Source: Tachypleus tridentatus
Lineage: Eukaryota > Arthropoda > Merostomata > Xiphosura > Limulidae
Length of the DNA stretch: 64,000 bases
Assembly (NCBI RefSeq): GCF_004210375.1
Contig: NC_134834.1
Coordinates: forward strand, 9,050,922 to 9,114,921
Direction of reading: 5' to 3'
This document shows, in pieces, positions 47,651 to 57,600 of this stretch. The notes beneath the pieces were generated by a model. That model worked only from the letters and a program-made list of their open reading frames with translations. It was not told the origin of the DNA and did not search any database. The position numbers were made by a program, and so were the translations under genes. How positions within the stretch are numbered: position 1 is the stretch's first letter; every line of letters starts with the position of its first letter.

Positions 47651-48345
47651 ATAGATGGCGCCAGTGCATTAGATGCGCGGTTTACATATTCATTATGTCA
47701 TATCTGAACCTTGAGAATGGAGAAAAATAGAGTTCTCTGTGACGGGAAACGGGAAACTCGTGACCCCTATTGCAACTGTACATGCACAAAGGATAAAAAT
47801 TTCGCTAAGTTGGGGATTGCACATTATGTAATAAAAAACATTTTTCCAGTATCATATATGAGAAAAAGTTCCCTTATAGTGTGGCGTTTAATTATCCACC
47901 AGAGCTACACACTATCTCCTTTATCATATATAATTACATGTGCTGGCAAGACATAAACGTGACTGTTGTTTAATACCCAACTTATCAAGCTGGTACGAAC
48001 TCCTCTGTAGTATCTCCGACCCTCCGAAAAGGTGGTATTATGTAAAAACAAGAAAACCACGTCTGATACATTAAACAAACATTCATTCTCTACCTACATT
48101 TTCTTCCGGTAATTTTAACTTCATTTTGTACCATTGTTCTGATTTTCAGAAATTGAGTTTGATCTTTTGAGATATTGGAGGAACCCACACTTTTACTGGT
48201 TTTATTTCAAGGTATTTTAACTATTGTATGTAGAAAAATGTTCCCAACTCTTATTTCGGTAAAACATTAGGTTTAGTCGGAACTTCAAATGTTTCTTTAT
48301 TTGGAAAATAAACAAACATTATATCTGCAGATAGGTGATTTTTAC

Positions 48346-48570
48346 CTGATATGGTTGTGGACTCTGTAACTGATTCTACTGTTGTTTCCGGATCGAATGA
48401 AGAAGAAATATACTCGGCAGTGGTTATTTTGTGAGGTGCCTCTGTGGACGATGGAAATTCGTCACAGCGGACTAACTGGTATGCGAGATCAAAACCCCGG
48501 CTGGTGGCGCTGTTATCGGTGATGAACTTGAGGTTGATAAAACTCACTTTGGTAGGAAAGGGATACATTT
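48346..48570 (-). CDS. CUB/peritrophin protein: second half of third-in-order CUB domain plus linker
   Basis: On the - strand the acceptor TTCTCTATCAG|AA starts at 48570 and the donor ATATCAG|GTAAAA ends at 48346, both phase 1. The first 35 residues close a CUB fold (VSFINLKFITDNSATSRGFD, LAYQLVRC). The following 38 residues are a Thr/Ser/Glu-rich linker (PETTVESVTESTTIS), typical of mucin-like spacers in secreted arthropod proteins, leading in phase to the peritrophin-A exon. Confidence 0.85.
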
Positions 48571-49140
48571 CTGATAGAGAAATAATAATTCGAGTCAACA
48601 GTAAAAGAGCACCTCAAAATATGGAGACGTGTTAAAAATAAACTAATACATAGATGGCGTTGCTGTTTTTTTTCTGTTTCACCTTCGTGAAGTATCAACG
48701 AATAGTATAAGAAAACTTTCTGGTTTATTGTAAAAATTGTAGGAATGGGCAAAATATATTGATTCAAGCTTCAAGTTTTTTACTAAAGACTCGATATTTT
48801 ATTTTCGTAAGAAGATAAAACTACCAAATAGTGTCGCGTTTTATTGTAGTTTGTAATGAATTAAATATACAATAATAATTTCTTGATATCAGTGGTTGTC
48901 AGCAATAAATATTCCTTTTTATTCAGAATTTTTTAACTGATAATATTATGAAGTTGTTATAAATAAATACATATATACTTATTACATCGAGAATTGATTT
49001 AGGCCTAAGAGGAAACCAGAGCTGTAAACCTTAACTTTGACCTTTTACATTCCCTTTCTACCAGGGTAAAATAAAAGTTGTGTGGTAACTTTCACCTTGG
49101 ACTCTGTTTGTTTTCTTAAGGGAATACAGAAACGTCTTAC

Positions 49141-49395
49141 CCACGTGATTGTTTTTAACGTTGCCACAGAAACGGTTATCAACATTAATTCCTAAGTAAT
49201 CTCTCGTGCAATCGTCGCTCTTCTGCAAAGAAAAATCTACAAATGTGATCTTCAGCCAACAGATGTCGCGACCGAGCTTAGTGATAGTATATGTACAGTC
49301 CATATTGTTAGAGTAACTGACTGGGTAGCCACTGCTGGTTATATTTCCTGTTCTTTGAGTTAGGTAATAATTGCATCTTGGTGGATGAGGTGTCA
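49141..49395 (-). CDS. CUB/peritrophin protein: first half of third-in-order CUB domain
   Basis: On the - strand the acceptor TATAGTTACAG|TG starts at 49395 and the donor CACGTGG|GTAAGA ends at 49141, both phase 1. It encodes RCNYYLTQRTGNITSSGYP, the NNMDCTYTI strand, CWLKITFVDFSLQ, the DDCTRDYLGI acidic turn and RFCGNV. These are the usual CUB landmarks (C, SPGYP-like, CxW/Y, F.DF, C..DYL.I, CG). CUB domains are extracellular beta-sandwiches that bind proteins or glycans, often via Ca2+. Confidence 0.88.
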
Positions 49396-49867
49396 CTGTA
49401 ACTATAATAACAACAAAAAATACCTAACGTAAGTATTTGATACGTAAGTAACTTGCGTAAGATCATCATATTTTAAAAAACAGCAGACGTCTATTCAGGT
49501 GTTCTGCTGAGAAAACCATAATACCTGTGATCTACAGTGTTGTGAATTTGTTAAACAATGATACAATCAAAATGTTACCACGATATGGTAAGGAAATCTT
49601 TGTAAACAATGATATAATCAGAAGGTTACCATGATATGGTAAGGAAGTCTTTGATAAACAATGATACAATCAAATGATTACCACAATATGGTAAAGAAAT
49701 TCTAACTCACTAAAGACAAGCAACATCGTGGGCATGTTAGTAGTTTTAACAAGGTAAACTCCTTACTAACGAAGTCCACTCTAAGGTTTAATTGTTGACA
49801 CCTAAAAACACTAAATATAAGGTTCTATTCTCTTTTTGCTGTATTCGTATCCATTCTTTCTTGGAAG

Positions 49868-49945
49868 TTCACGGCTACACTGGGATAGAACTTCTGATTT
49901 TAGAGTTATAAGCTCTTACCATTGAGCCATGGGACAACGGGTTCA
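49868..49945 (-). mobile_element. tRNA-like fragment (possible SINE head)
   Basis: Read on the - strand: GGCTCAATGGTAAGAGC (Box A-like) followed by a degenerate Box B (AGTTCTATCCC). It lacks a clean cloverleaf, so it is more likely a decayed SINE head than a tRNA gene. Intron 49396-50417 otherwise contains short repeated phrases at 49557-49700 (ACAATGATA(C/T)AATCA about every 57-60 bases, three copies) and a duplicated 50-base AT-rich block near 50270-50375. Confidence 0.35.
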
Positions 49946-50417
49946 TATTACTTGCTAATAAGTGTTTACAGTATGTAACATAGTATTATAGTGAAGTAAA
50001 CACTAAAGACATACCTTAAATATATCACGTGGCATAGCTGAAAATTAGGTACAACTCGCACGTATTACACAGTTACAGCTTTACATAGACGGTCAAATCT
50101 GGGTAGGGGCTCGTGCCCCTATGAAATCAATGATCACAACATAGCAAATAATCCCCAATCATTGGTGCCCTCAAAATCCAAATCTGTTCTGTCACCAATG
50201 CAACTTTAAATACAATGCAAATAATAGATATATAAATCTGCGTATTTTGGGTTATAATAACGGTAATAATACAATGAATTCGACATAAGCACAACACCAA
50301 TTTAATGTTATTATAATAAATATACAATGAATTCGACTTAAGCACAACACCAATTTAATGTTATTATAATAAATGTTAAATTTCTTAAAGCAAATAACAC
50401 CAAAAAATAAACCCTAC

Positions 50418-50579
50418 CGTCCCTGGTGGATGGTGAAGTAATCAGAGATGATTCCATGGACGATGAGATGTCGTTACAGGAAATTAGTTTGTAAGTTAGA
50501 TAAAAACCGCGGTTGGTGGCGCTGTTGTCGGTGATGAACTTAATGTCTATATAGTTTTCACCGGGTGCGAATGGAGTTT
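50418..50579 (-). CDS. CUB/peritrophin protein: second half of second-in-order CUB domain
   Basis: On the - strand the acceptor TTATTTTTCAG|AA starts at 50579 and the donor GGGACG|GTAGGG ends at 50418, both phase 1. It encodes ENYIDIKFITDNSATNRGFY and LTYKLISC, closing the CUB fold, then a Ser-rich spacer of about 20 residues. It is nearly identical to the equivalent part of the next CUB domain (FITDNSAT.RGF), pointing to an internal duplication of the two-exon CUB module. Confidence 0.88.
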
Positions 50580-50727
50580 CTGAAAAATAAATTCAAAAGA
50601 ATGAAATACCACCATTACACATGCAACAACCACCTGTCGAGGAACTTTGAAATATAATCAAAATACTTAACCGCACATTTTGTGGTGTTGTAGTATTTTT
50701 GTTAACCCTAATTTCTGGCTGTCTTAC

Positions 50728-50985
50728 CTACTCTCCTGTTCATTATTTCTCCACAGAAACGGCTTTCTCCTATTTCCAGATAGTCTCCTGAACAGTCCTG
50801 AGTGGCCTGAACGGAGAAGTCTACAAAGGTCAGTTCTAACCAGCAGGTGTCGCCACCGTTTCTAACGAATCTGTATGTACAGTCCATGTTGTTGGAGTAT
50901 TTTTGAGGATATCCCAGACTCGTTATTATACCTTCTGGGTGCCTTAGAAGGGCGTTGCAAAAGGGCGGCGGGTGCGGTGTTGTTA
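50728..50985 (-). CDS. CUB/peritrophin protein: first half of second-in-order CUB domain
   Basis: On the - strand the acceptor TTTTTTTAAACAG|TA starts at 50985 and the donor AGAGTAG|GTAAGA ends at 50728, both phase 1. It encodes a Pro-rich lead (TTPHPPPFCNALL), then EGIITSLGYPQKYSNNMDCT, CWLELTFVDFSVQ, DCSGDYLEIG and RFCGEI. Compared with the following CUB it shares GYP.(K/S)YSNNMDCTY and CWL.(L/I)TFVDFS, again consistent with tandem duplication of one module. Confidence 0.88.
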
Positions 50986-51091
50986 CTGTTTAAAAAAACA
51001 CAAAACAGGATCTCAGCAAGACTAAGTGTTAGTAGGATATCAAGTTATACATGATCATGACCTGTTCTGATTCTTTTAGTACAGAGGTTAG

Positions 51092-51362
51092 ATTTGTTTT
51101 GAATTTCACGCAAAACTACTCGAGGGTTATCTTCGCTAGCCGTCCTTAATTTAGCAGTGTAAGGTTAGAGGGAAGGCAGCTAGTCATCACCACCCACCGC
51201 CAACTCTTGGGCTACTCTTTTACCAACGAATAGTGGGATTGACCATCCCATTATAACGCCTCCACGGCTGAAAGGGCGAGCATGTTTGGTATGACAGCGA
51301 TTCGAACCTGCAACCCTCGGATTACGAGTCGAGTGCCTCAACCACCTGGCCGTGCTGGGCCC
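51092..51362 (-). mobile_element. tRNA-derived SINE (family 1), full-length, antisense
   Basis: All family 1 blocks are present in reverse order, ending at a GCCGTGCTGGGCC head. It lies in the intron between CUB exons. Confidence 0.9.
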
Positions 51363-51421
51363 CAGAGAGAAGGAACAAAGCACAAACAATATCTAATAGC
51401 TAAATATACGTCAGAAACTCT

Positions 51422-51546
51422 AGCCTCCCCAGTGGCATAGCGGTATGTCTGCAGACTTAGAACGCTAAAATCCGGGTTTCGATACCCTTAGTGGGCAGAG
51501 CACAGATAGCCCATTGTGTAACTTCGCGCTTAACTACAAACAAACA
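51422..51546 (+). mobile_element. tRNA-derived SINE (family 2), full-length
   Basis: The clearest family 2 copy: the head GGCATAGCGGTATGTCTGC, GGGTTTCGATACCC (Box B-like), GGGCAGAGCACAGATAGCCC, CATTGTGTAACTTCGCGC and the tail ACAAACAAACAAAG. Confidence 0.75.
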
Positions 51547-51869
51547 AAGAAACAGACAGAAACCCAAATATCGGTTTTATATTTATTGTTACCAACTGAC
51601 GTAACCGTTTAGCGTACTTCGAAGACGTATTGTAAAGGTGACGTAAAAAGGTGGATTCACATTTGAACGCCTACTGACACTATTACACTTCCCAAAGGGC
51701 TATAAGGGTGCAATGACAGGTTTGGTGATAACCGGTCCAGTTGTTCATAAATTATAATATATGCAACGGAGTTTTGGGAAAGTTACAGGTGCGAACAGTA
51801 AGTAAAAAATGAAATTAGATCAATTAGGTTTGTGAACGCATTCCGTAGTGTCGCAATTTCCATGTAATG

Positions 51870-52155
51870 ATGGCCTAGCGCGTTAAGGCGTGCGCTTCGT
51901 AATCTGAGGGTCGCGGGTTCGCGCCCGAGTCGTGACAAACATGCTCGCCCTCCCAGTCGTGGGGGCGTTATAATGTGACGGTCAATCCCACTATTCGTTG
52001 GTAAAAGAGTAGCCCAAGAGTTGGCGGTGGGTGGTGATGACTAGCTGCCTTCCCTCTAGTCTTACACTGCTAAATTAGGGACGGCTAGCACAGATAGCCC
52101 TCGAGTAGCTTTGTGCGAAATTCCAAAAACAACAAAACAACAACAAACAACAATA
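51870..52155 (+). mobile_element. tRNA-derived SINE (family 1), full-length, with 11-bp target-site duplication
   Basis: The head TGGCCTAGCGCGTTAAGGCG with GGTTCGCGCCCGAGTC marks a head subtype differing from the GGCATGGCCAGGTGG copies. The body and tail are standard. TCCATGTAATG flanks it at 51859-51869 and 52156-52166. Confidence 0.92.
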
Positions 52156-52173
52156 TCCATGTAATGGCATGAG

Positions 52174-52432
52174 TTTGTTTGTTTGTTTGTTTTTTTGCAA
52201 TTTCGCACAAAGCTACTCGAGGGCTATCTGTGCTAGCCGTCCCTAATTTAGCAGTGTAAGACTAGAGGGAGGCAGCTAGTCATCACCACCCACCGCCAAC
52301 TCTTGGGCTACTCTTTTACCAACGAATAGTGGGATTGACCGTCACATTATAACGCCCCCACGGCTGGGAGGGCGAACATGTTTGGCACGACGCGGGCGCG
52401 AACCCGCGACCCTCGGATTACGAGTCGCATGC
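52174..52432 (-). mobile_element. tRNA-derived SINE (family 1), full-length, antisense, nested beside the previous copy
   Basis: A reverse-oriented copy of the same head subtype (GCGGGCGCGAACCCGCGACC). AATGGCATGAG flanks it at 52163-52173 and 52433-52443. Its left duplication overlaps the right duplication of the previous SINE, so it inserted after it. The two form an inverted pair with a spacer of fewer than 20 bases. Confidence 0.92.
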
Positions 52433-52768
52433 AATGGCATGAGACGTTACGTCATATTACGCTGTAATGACGTTATCGTTCACGTGAAAATAGGATGGGT
52501 GTATTGGGCTGATTTTCACAAGGTTCTGGGGAGAGGGGTCACTGTATGCACTACTTCTCATAACAACCTATCGTATATCTACAATACCAACACATACATA
52601 ATATATAAAGTACATTTTGTAATAGTGACCTGTGTTGCCAGGTGGATCACATACCCACTCTAACAAGTTGTTTTACCTTTCTTGTTGAAGAAAGTCACAC
52701 ACTGATTACCCTTGTAATCTAACTCGGATTGTTGTTACTAGGAAACAAGTTAGAGAACGTTCTATTAC

Positions 52769-52900
52769 CTCTGTTGCTAGGAGAAGGATCACAGTTTGTT
52801 TTTTGATGGATTTCTAGGCTGAATCCTTTCCCCCATCGGATCCAATTTGTGTGAAAGTTCAAGAATAATTTATTCTTCCAATATGGAAAGTCCAGCGTCA
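52769..52900 (-). CDS. CUB/peritrophin protein: last part of first-in-order CUB domain
   Basis: On the - strand the acceptor TTTTTCTAG|TG starts at 52900 and the donor AACAGAG|GTAATA ends at 52769, both phase 1. It encodes TLDFPYWKNKLFLNFHTNW and KGFSLEIH, then a Cys and a Pro/Ser/Asn-rich spacer. KGFSLEIH occupies the place of RGF.L.Y in the other two CUB domains. Divergence from them is greater, so this module is the older or faster-evolving copy. Confidence 0.78.
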
Positions 52901-53039
52901 CTAGAAAAATGAAAATTGCTACGTAAACACAAGTATTAACAACTCACGTGCACACAAGTTCTAAAAAAATTATCCCGATAACAAAACCGTATATTATATT
53001 ATTTTAAACAAAACTGTGTATTACATTATTCTTAACAAT

Positions 53040-53321
53040 TGTTTGTTTGTTTTTTTGGAATTTCGCGCAAAGCTACTCGAGGGCTATCTATGCTAGCCCT
53101 CCCTAATTTAGCAGTGTAAGACTAGAGGAAAGGCAGCTAGTCATCACCACCGACCGCCAACTCTTGGGCTACTCTTATACCAACGAATAGTGGGATTGAC
53201 CGTAACATTATAACGCCCCCACGGCTGAAAGGAGGAGCATGTTTGGCGCGACGGGGATGCGAACCCCCGACCCTCAGATTACGAGTCGCACGCTTTAACA
53301 CGCTTGGCCATGCCGATCCCC
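53040..53321 (-). mobile_element. tRNA-derived SINE (family 1), full-length, antisense
   Basis: The tail GTTTGTTTGTTTTTTTGG, all body blocks and the head with GCGAACCCCCGACCCTCAG and TTGGCCATGCCGATCCC. No convincing target-site duplication is seen. Confidence 0.9.
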
Positions 53322-53599
53322 TCTGTTAATGCATTGTCATGTTCTGTCTAATGGAAAGCCATTACCATTTTGCTATGTGGCTTTTCCTTCGTTTGTACTC
53401 GGTAGTTTTATACCTCATGTAGGCCTAAATAACTTTAAAACAGTCTGAATTGGCAGTTTCGTTATGTAGATTTGCCCTTGTCCCGGATCACTGATGAGGG
53501 GTGGAACTTAGTGACAAACAGTGAATCTATATTTATATTGTTTGTTCACATATAAACTCAAACTTACAAAATGAGGTACGTGTGCTGTGCCGTGTTTGT

Positions 53600-53785
53600 A
53601 TGTGTTTTCTTATAGCAAAGCCACATCGGGCTATCTGCTCAGCCCACCGAGGGGAATCGAACCCCTGATTTTAGCGTTGTAAATCCGGAGACATATCGCT
53701 GTACTAGGGGGGGGGCGCTGTGGTTATCGAACCCAGGTTTTTAAAGTTATACATTTTCAGACTTACCATTTAGCCGCTGGAAGGA
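53600..53785 (-). mobile_element. tRNA-derived SINE (family 2) with a second tRNA-like head
   Basis: The segment 53620-53715 matches the family 2 head seen at 35585-35700 (GAATCGAACCCCTGATTTTA, GCGTTGTAAATCC). Directly after G9, 53716-53785 carries another tRNA-like block (TTATCGAACCCAGG, TTACCATTTAGCCGC). It may be two adjacent insertions. Other intron sequence in 52901-54188 is unremarkable. Confidence 0.5.
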
Positions 53786-54188
53786 TAATTTTGAGTAATT
53801 TAAGTTCAGTTTTAAATATTATTGCTGTAAGGACATGGAGAAACAAAAGTGACACGACAGAACTAAAAGAAATATATAACGGACGTTAAGCATATAATTT
53901 CATTAAAGTTCACTGCACATTTATTTATTTATTCTGTAATTTGTCGACTTCATTTCTGTGAGCGAAAGGCGTGGCAAAGTAAACATCACTTTAGTAACAT
54001 TTAAAATAGCGTGAGCGAGAATCCCGACTGTACCGGAAGATTGTTTCCTGGGATGACTTTTCTTTAACTTTCTCCGAAAACAGAGCTATGTAAATATGTT
54101 TTAATGTGAATATATATTTATATGCTAACAGGTAATATAAAAGGAAACAAGTTTTTTTATGTGGCAAGTTCCACAGCTCTGGACTTAC

Positions 54189-54303
54189 ATGTTTGTTTTG
54201 GACGTAACATCCGACCGCAGTATCGCCGACTGTCCACACACAAGAAATCACAAGCACACTGGTTAGAATTATCCAACTGGAAATCGTTTACGTATATCTT
54301 AAC
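54189..54303 (-). CDS. CUB/peritrophin protein: middle part of first-in-order CUB domain
   Basis: On the - strand the acceptor TTGTTCTGCAG|GTT starts at 54303 in phase 0, and the donor CAAACAT|GTAAGT ends at 54189 in phase 1. The 38 codons encode VKIYVNDFQLD, CACDFLCVD and RRYCG, the central CUB strands with F.L(D), C..DFL.VD and YCG. The extra phase 0 intron splits this CUB between the strand pair, unlike the other two domains, which use one uninterrupted exon here. Confidence 0.82.
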
Positions 54304-54499
54304 CTGCAGAACAATAAGGTATATACGGAACAATATTTCATACACAGAAATAAAAAACAACATATTATGAAAACCTGCACTCACTATTGATACACAGCTC
54401 ACCCAAGTGGAGTTCCAGATAAAAGTTACGGACGGTAAGAAATAGCAAAACTGTTTAGTTTGTTTATAGTATCTCAGTATGTACTGAATAAAGACATAC

Positions 54500-54657
54500 C
54501 TGGCATACTTCAGGCTTGTATTTTCTTATTGTATATACACAGTTTAACAATGGCGGATAGTAGAGAGGATAGCCTGGACTCTCTATAGTAGCAGTGTGAC
54601 TGAAAATTAGCTCGTTACAACTGCTTCCACGGTGTCCTTTTATCATAGCCTCTAATC
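54500..54657 (-). CDS. CUB/peritrophin protein: first part of first-in-order CUB domain (first exon in window)
   Basis: On the - strand the acceptor TTCTTTGTTTAG|GA starts at 54657 in phase 1, and the donor ATGCCAG|GTATGT ends at 54500 in phase 0. It encodes SSCNELIFSHTATIESPGYP, then LLNCVYTIRKY and EVCQ, the usual CUB start (C, the SPGYP motif, the NC.Y.I strand). Upstream exons, including any signal peptide, must lie beyond the 40-bp array and outside the window. The apparent ATG-led extension upstream is intron and array sequence. Confidence 0.82.
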
Positions 54658-54689
54658 CTAAACAAAGAATAGAGTTAACATTAGTAGAG

Positions 54690-57600
54690 TGACTTAGGAG
54701 TACACTACGGACTGTACATAGTAACAATCTAACTCAGCAGTATAGTCTAGACTGAATATAGTGACACTGTAACTTAGGAGTACACTACGGACTGAACATA
54801 GTAACAATCTAACTCAGCAGTATAGTCTAGACTGAACATAGTAACAATCTAACTCAGCAGTATAGTCTAGACTGAATATAGTGACACTGTAACTTAGGAA
54901 TACACTACGGACTGAACATAGTAACAATCTAACTCAGCAGTATAGTCTAGACTGAACATAGTAACAATCTAACCCAGCAGTATAGTCTAGACTGAACATA
55001 GTAACACTGTAACTTAGGAGTATAGTCTGGACTGAATATAGTAACAGTATAATTTAGGAGAATAGTATGGACTGAATATAGTAACAGTGTAACGTAGGAG
55101 TATAGTCTGGACTGAATATAGTAACAGTGTAATTTAGGAGTATAGACTGGACTGAATATAGTAACACTGGAACTTAGGAGTACACTACAAACTGTAACAA
55201 TCTAACTTAGGAGTATAGTCTGGACTGAATATAGTAACACTGTAACTTAGGAGTACACTACGGACTGAACATAGTAACAATCTAACTCAGCAGTATAGTC
55301 TGGACTGAATATACTAACACTGTAACTTAGGAGTACACTACGGACTGAACATAGTAACAATTTAACTCAGCAGTATAGTCTAGACTGAACATAGTAACAA
55401 TCTAACTCAGCAGTATAGTCTAGACTCAATATAGTGACACTGTAACTTAGGAGTACACTACGGACTGAACATAGTAACAATCTAACTCAGCAGTATAGTC
55501 TAGACTGAACATAGTAACAATCTAACCCAGCAGTATAGTCTAGATTGAACATAGTAACACTGTAACTTAGGAGTATAGTCTGGACTGAATATAGTAACAG
55601 TGTAATTTAGGAGAATAGTATGGACTGAATATAGTAACAGTGTAACGTAGGAGTATAGTCTGGACTGAATAGAGTAACAGTGTAATTTAGGAGTATAGAC
55701 TGGACTGAATATAGTAACACTGGAACTTAGGAGTACACTACAAACTGTAACAATCTAACTTAGAGTATAGTCTGGACTGAATATAGTAACACTGTAACTT
55801 AGGAGTACACTACGGACTGAACATAGTAACAATCTAACTCAGCAGTATAGTCTGGACTGAATATAGTAACACTGTAACTTAGGAGTACACTACGGACTGA
55901 ACATAGTAACAATCTAACTAAGCAGTATAGTCTGGACTGAATATAGTAACACTGTAACTTAGGAGTACACTACGGACTGTAACAATCTAACTTAGAAGTA
56001 TAGTCTGGACTGAATATAGTGACACTGTAACTTAGGAATACACTATGGACTGAACATAGTAACAATCTAACTCAGCAGTATAGTCTACACTGAACATAGT
56101 AACATTGTAACTTAGGAGTGCACTACGGACTCAACATAGTAACAATCTAACTCATCAGTATAGTCTAGACTGAACATAGTAACAATCTAACTCAGCAGTA
56201 TAGTCTAGACTGAACCTAGTAACAATCTAACTCAGCAGTATAGTCTACACTGAACATAGTAACAGTGTAACTTAGGAGTACACTACGGACTCAACATAGT
56301 AACAATCTAACTCAGCAGTATAGTCAAGACTGAACATAGTAACAATCTAACTCAGCAGTATAGTCTACACTGAATATAGTAACACTGTAACTTAGGAGTA
56401 CACTACGGACTGTAACAATCTAACTTAGAAGTATAGTCTGGACTGAATATAGTGACACTGTAACTTAGGAATACACTATGGACTGAACATAGTAACAATC
56501 TAACTCAGCAGTATAGTCTACACTGAACATAGTAACATTGTAACTTAGGAGTACACTACGGACTCAACATAGTAACAATCTAACTCATCAGTATAGTCTA
56601 GACTGAACATAGTAACAATCTAACTCAGCAGTATAGTCTAGACTGAACATAGTAACAATCTAACTCAGCAGTATAGTCTACACTGAACATAGTAACAGTG
56701 TAACTTAGGAGTACACTACGGACTCAACATAGTAACAATCTAACTCATCAGTATAGTCTAGACTGAACATAGTAACAATCTAACTCAGCAGTATAGTCTA
56801 GACTGAACATAGTAACAATCTAACTCAGCAGTATAGTCTGGACTGAATATAGTGACACTGGAACTTAGGAGTACACTACGGACTGAACATAATAACAATC
56901 TAACTCAGCAGTATAGTCTGGACTGAATATAGTAACATTGTAACTTAGGAGTACACTACGGACTGAACATAATAACAATCTAACTCAGCAGTATAGTCTG
57001 GACTGAATATAGTAACACTGTAACTTAGGAGTACACTACGGACGGAACATAGTAACAATCTAACTCAGCAGTATAGTCTGGACTGAATATAGTAACACTG
57101 TAACTTAGGAGTACACTACGGACTGAACATAGTAACACTCTAACTCAGCAGTATAGTCTGGACTGAATTTAGTAACTCTGTAATTTAGGAGTACACTACG
57201 GACTCTAGCAATCTAACTTAGGAGTATATTCTGGAGTGAATATAGTGACACTATAACTTAGGAGTACACTACGGACTGTACATAGTAACAATCTAACTCA
57301 GCAGTATAGTCTAGACTGAACATAGTGACACTGTAACTTAGGAGTACACTACGGACTGTAACAATCTAACTTAGAAGTATAGTATGGACTGAATATAGTG
57401 ACACTGTAACTTAGAATACACTACGGACTGAATATAGTAACAACCTAACTCAGCAGTATAGTGTAGACTGAACATAGTAACAGTGCAACTTAGGAGTACA
57501 CTACGGACTCAACATAGTAACAATCTAACTCAGCAGTATAGTCTAGACTGAACATAGTGACACTGTAACTTAGGAGTATAGCCTGGACTGAATATAGTAA

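Noticed and set aside
47711-47956. 81-codon + strand frame
   Set aside because: Lies in a CUB-gene intron on the other strand next to a repeat; no family resemblance.
34961-53720. tRNA genes at SINE heads
   Set aside because: The Box A/B-like blocks always continue into SINE bodies and lack intact cloverleaf stems, so they are retroelement promoters rather than tRNA genes.
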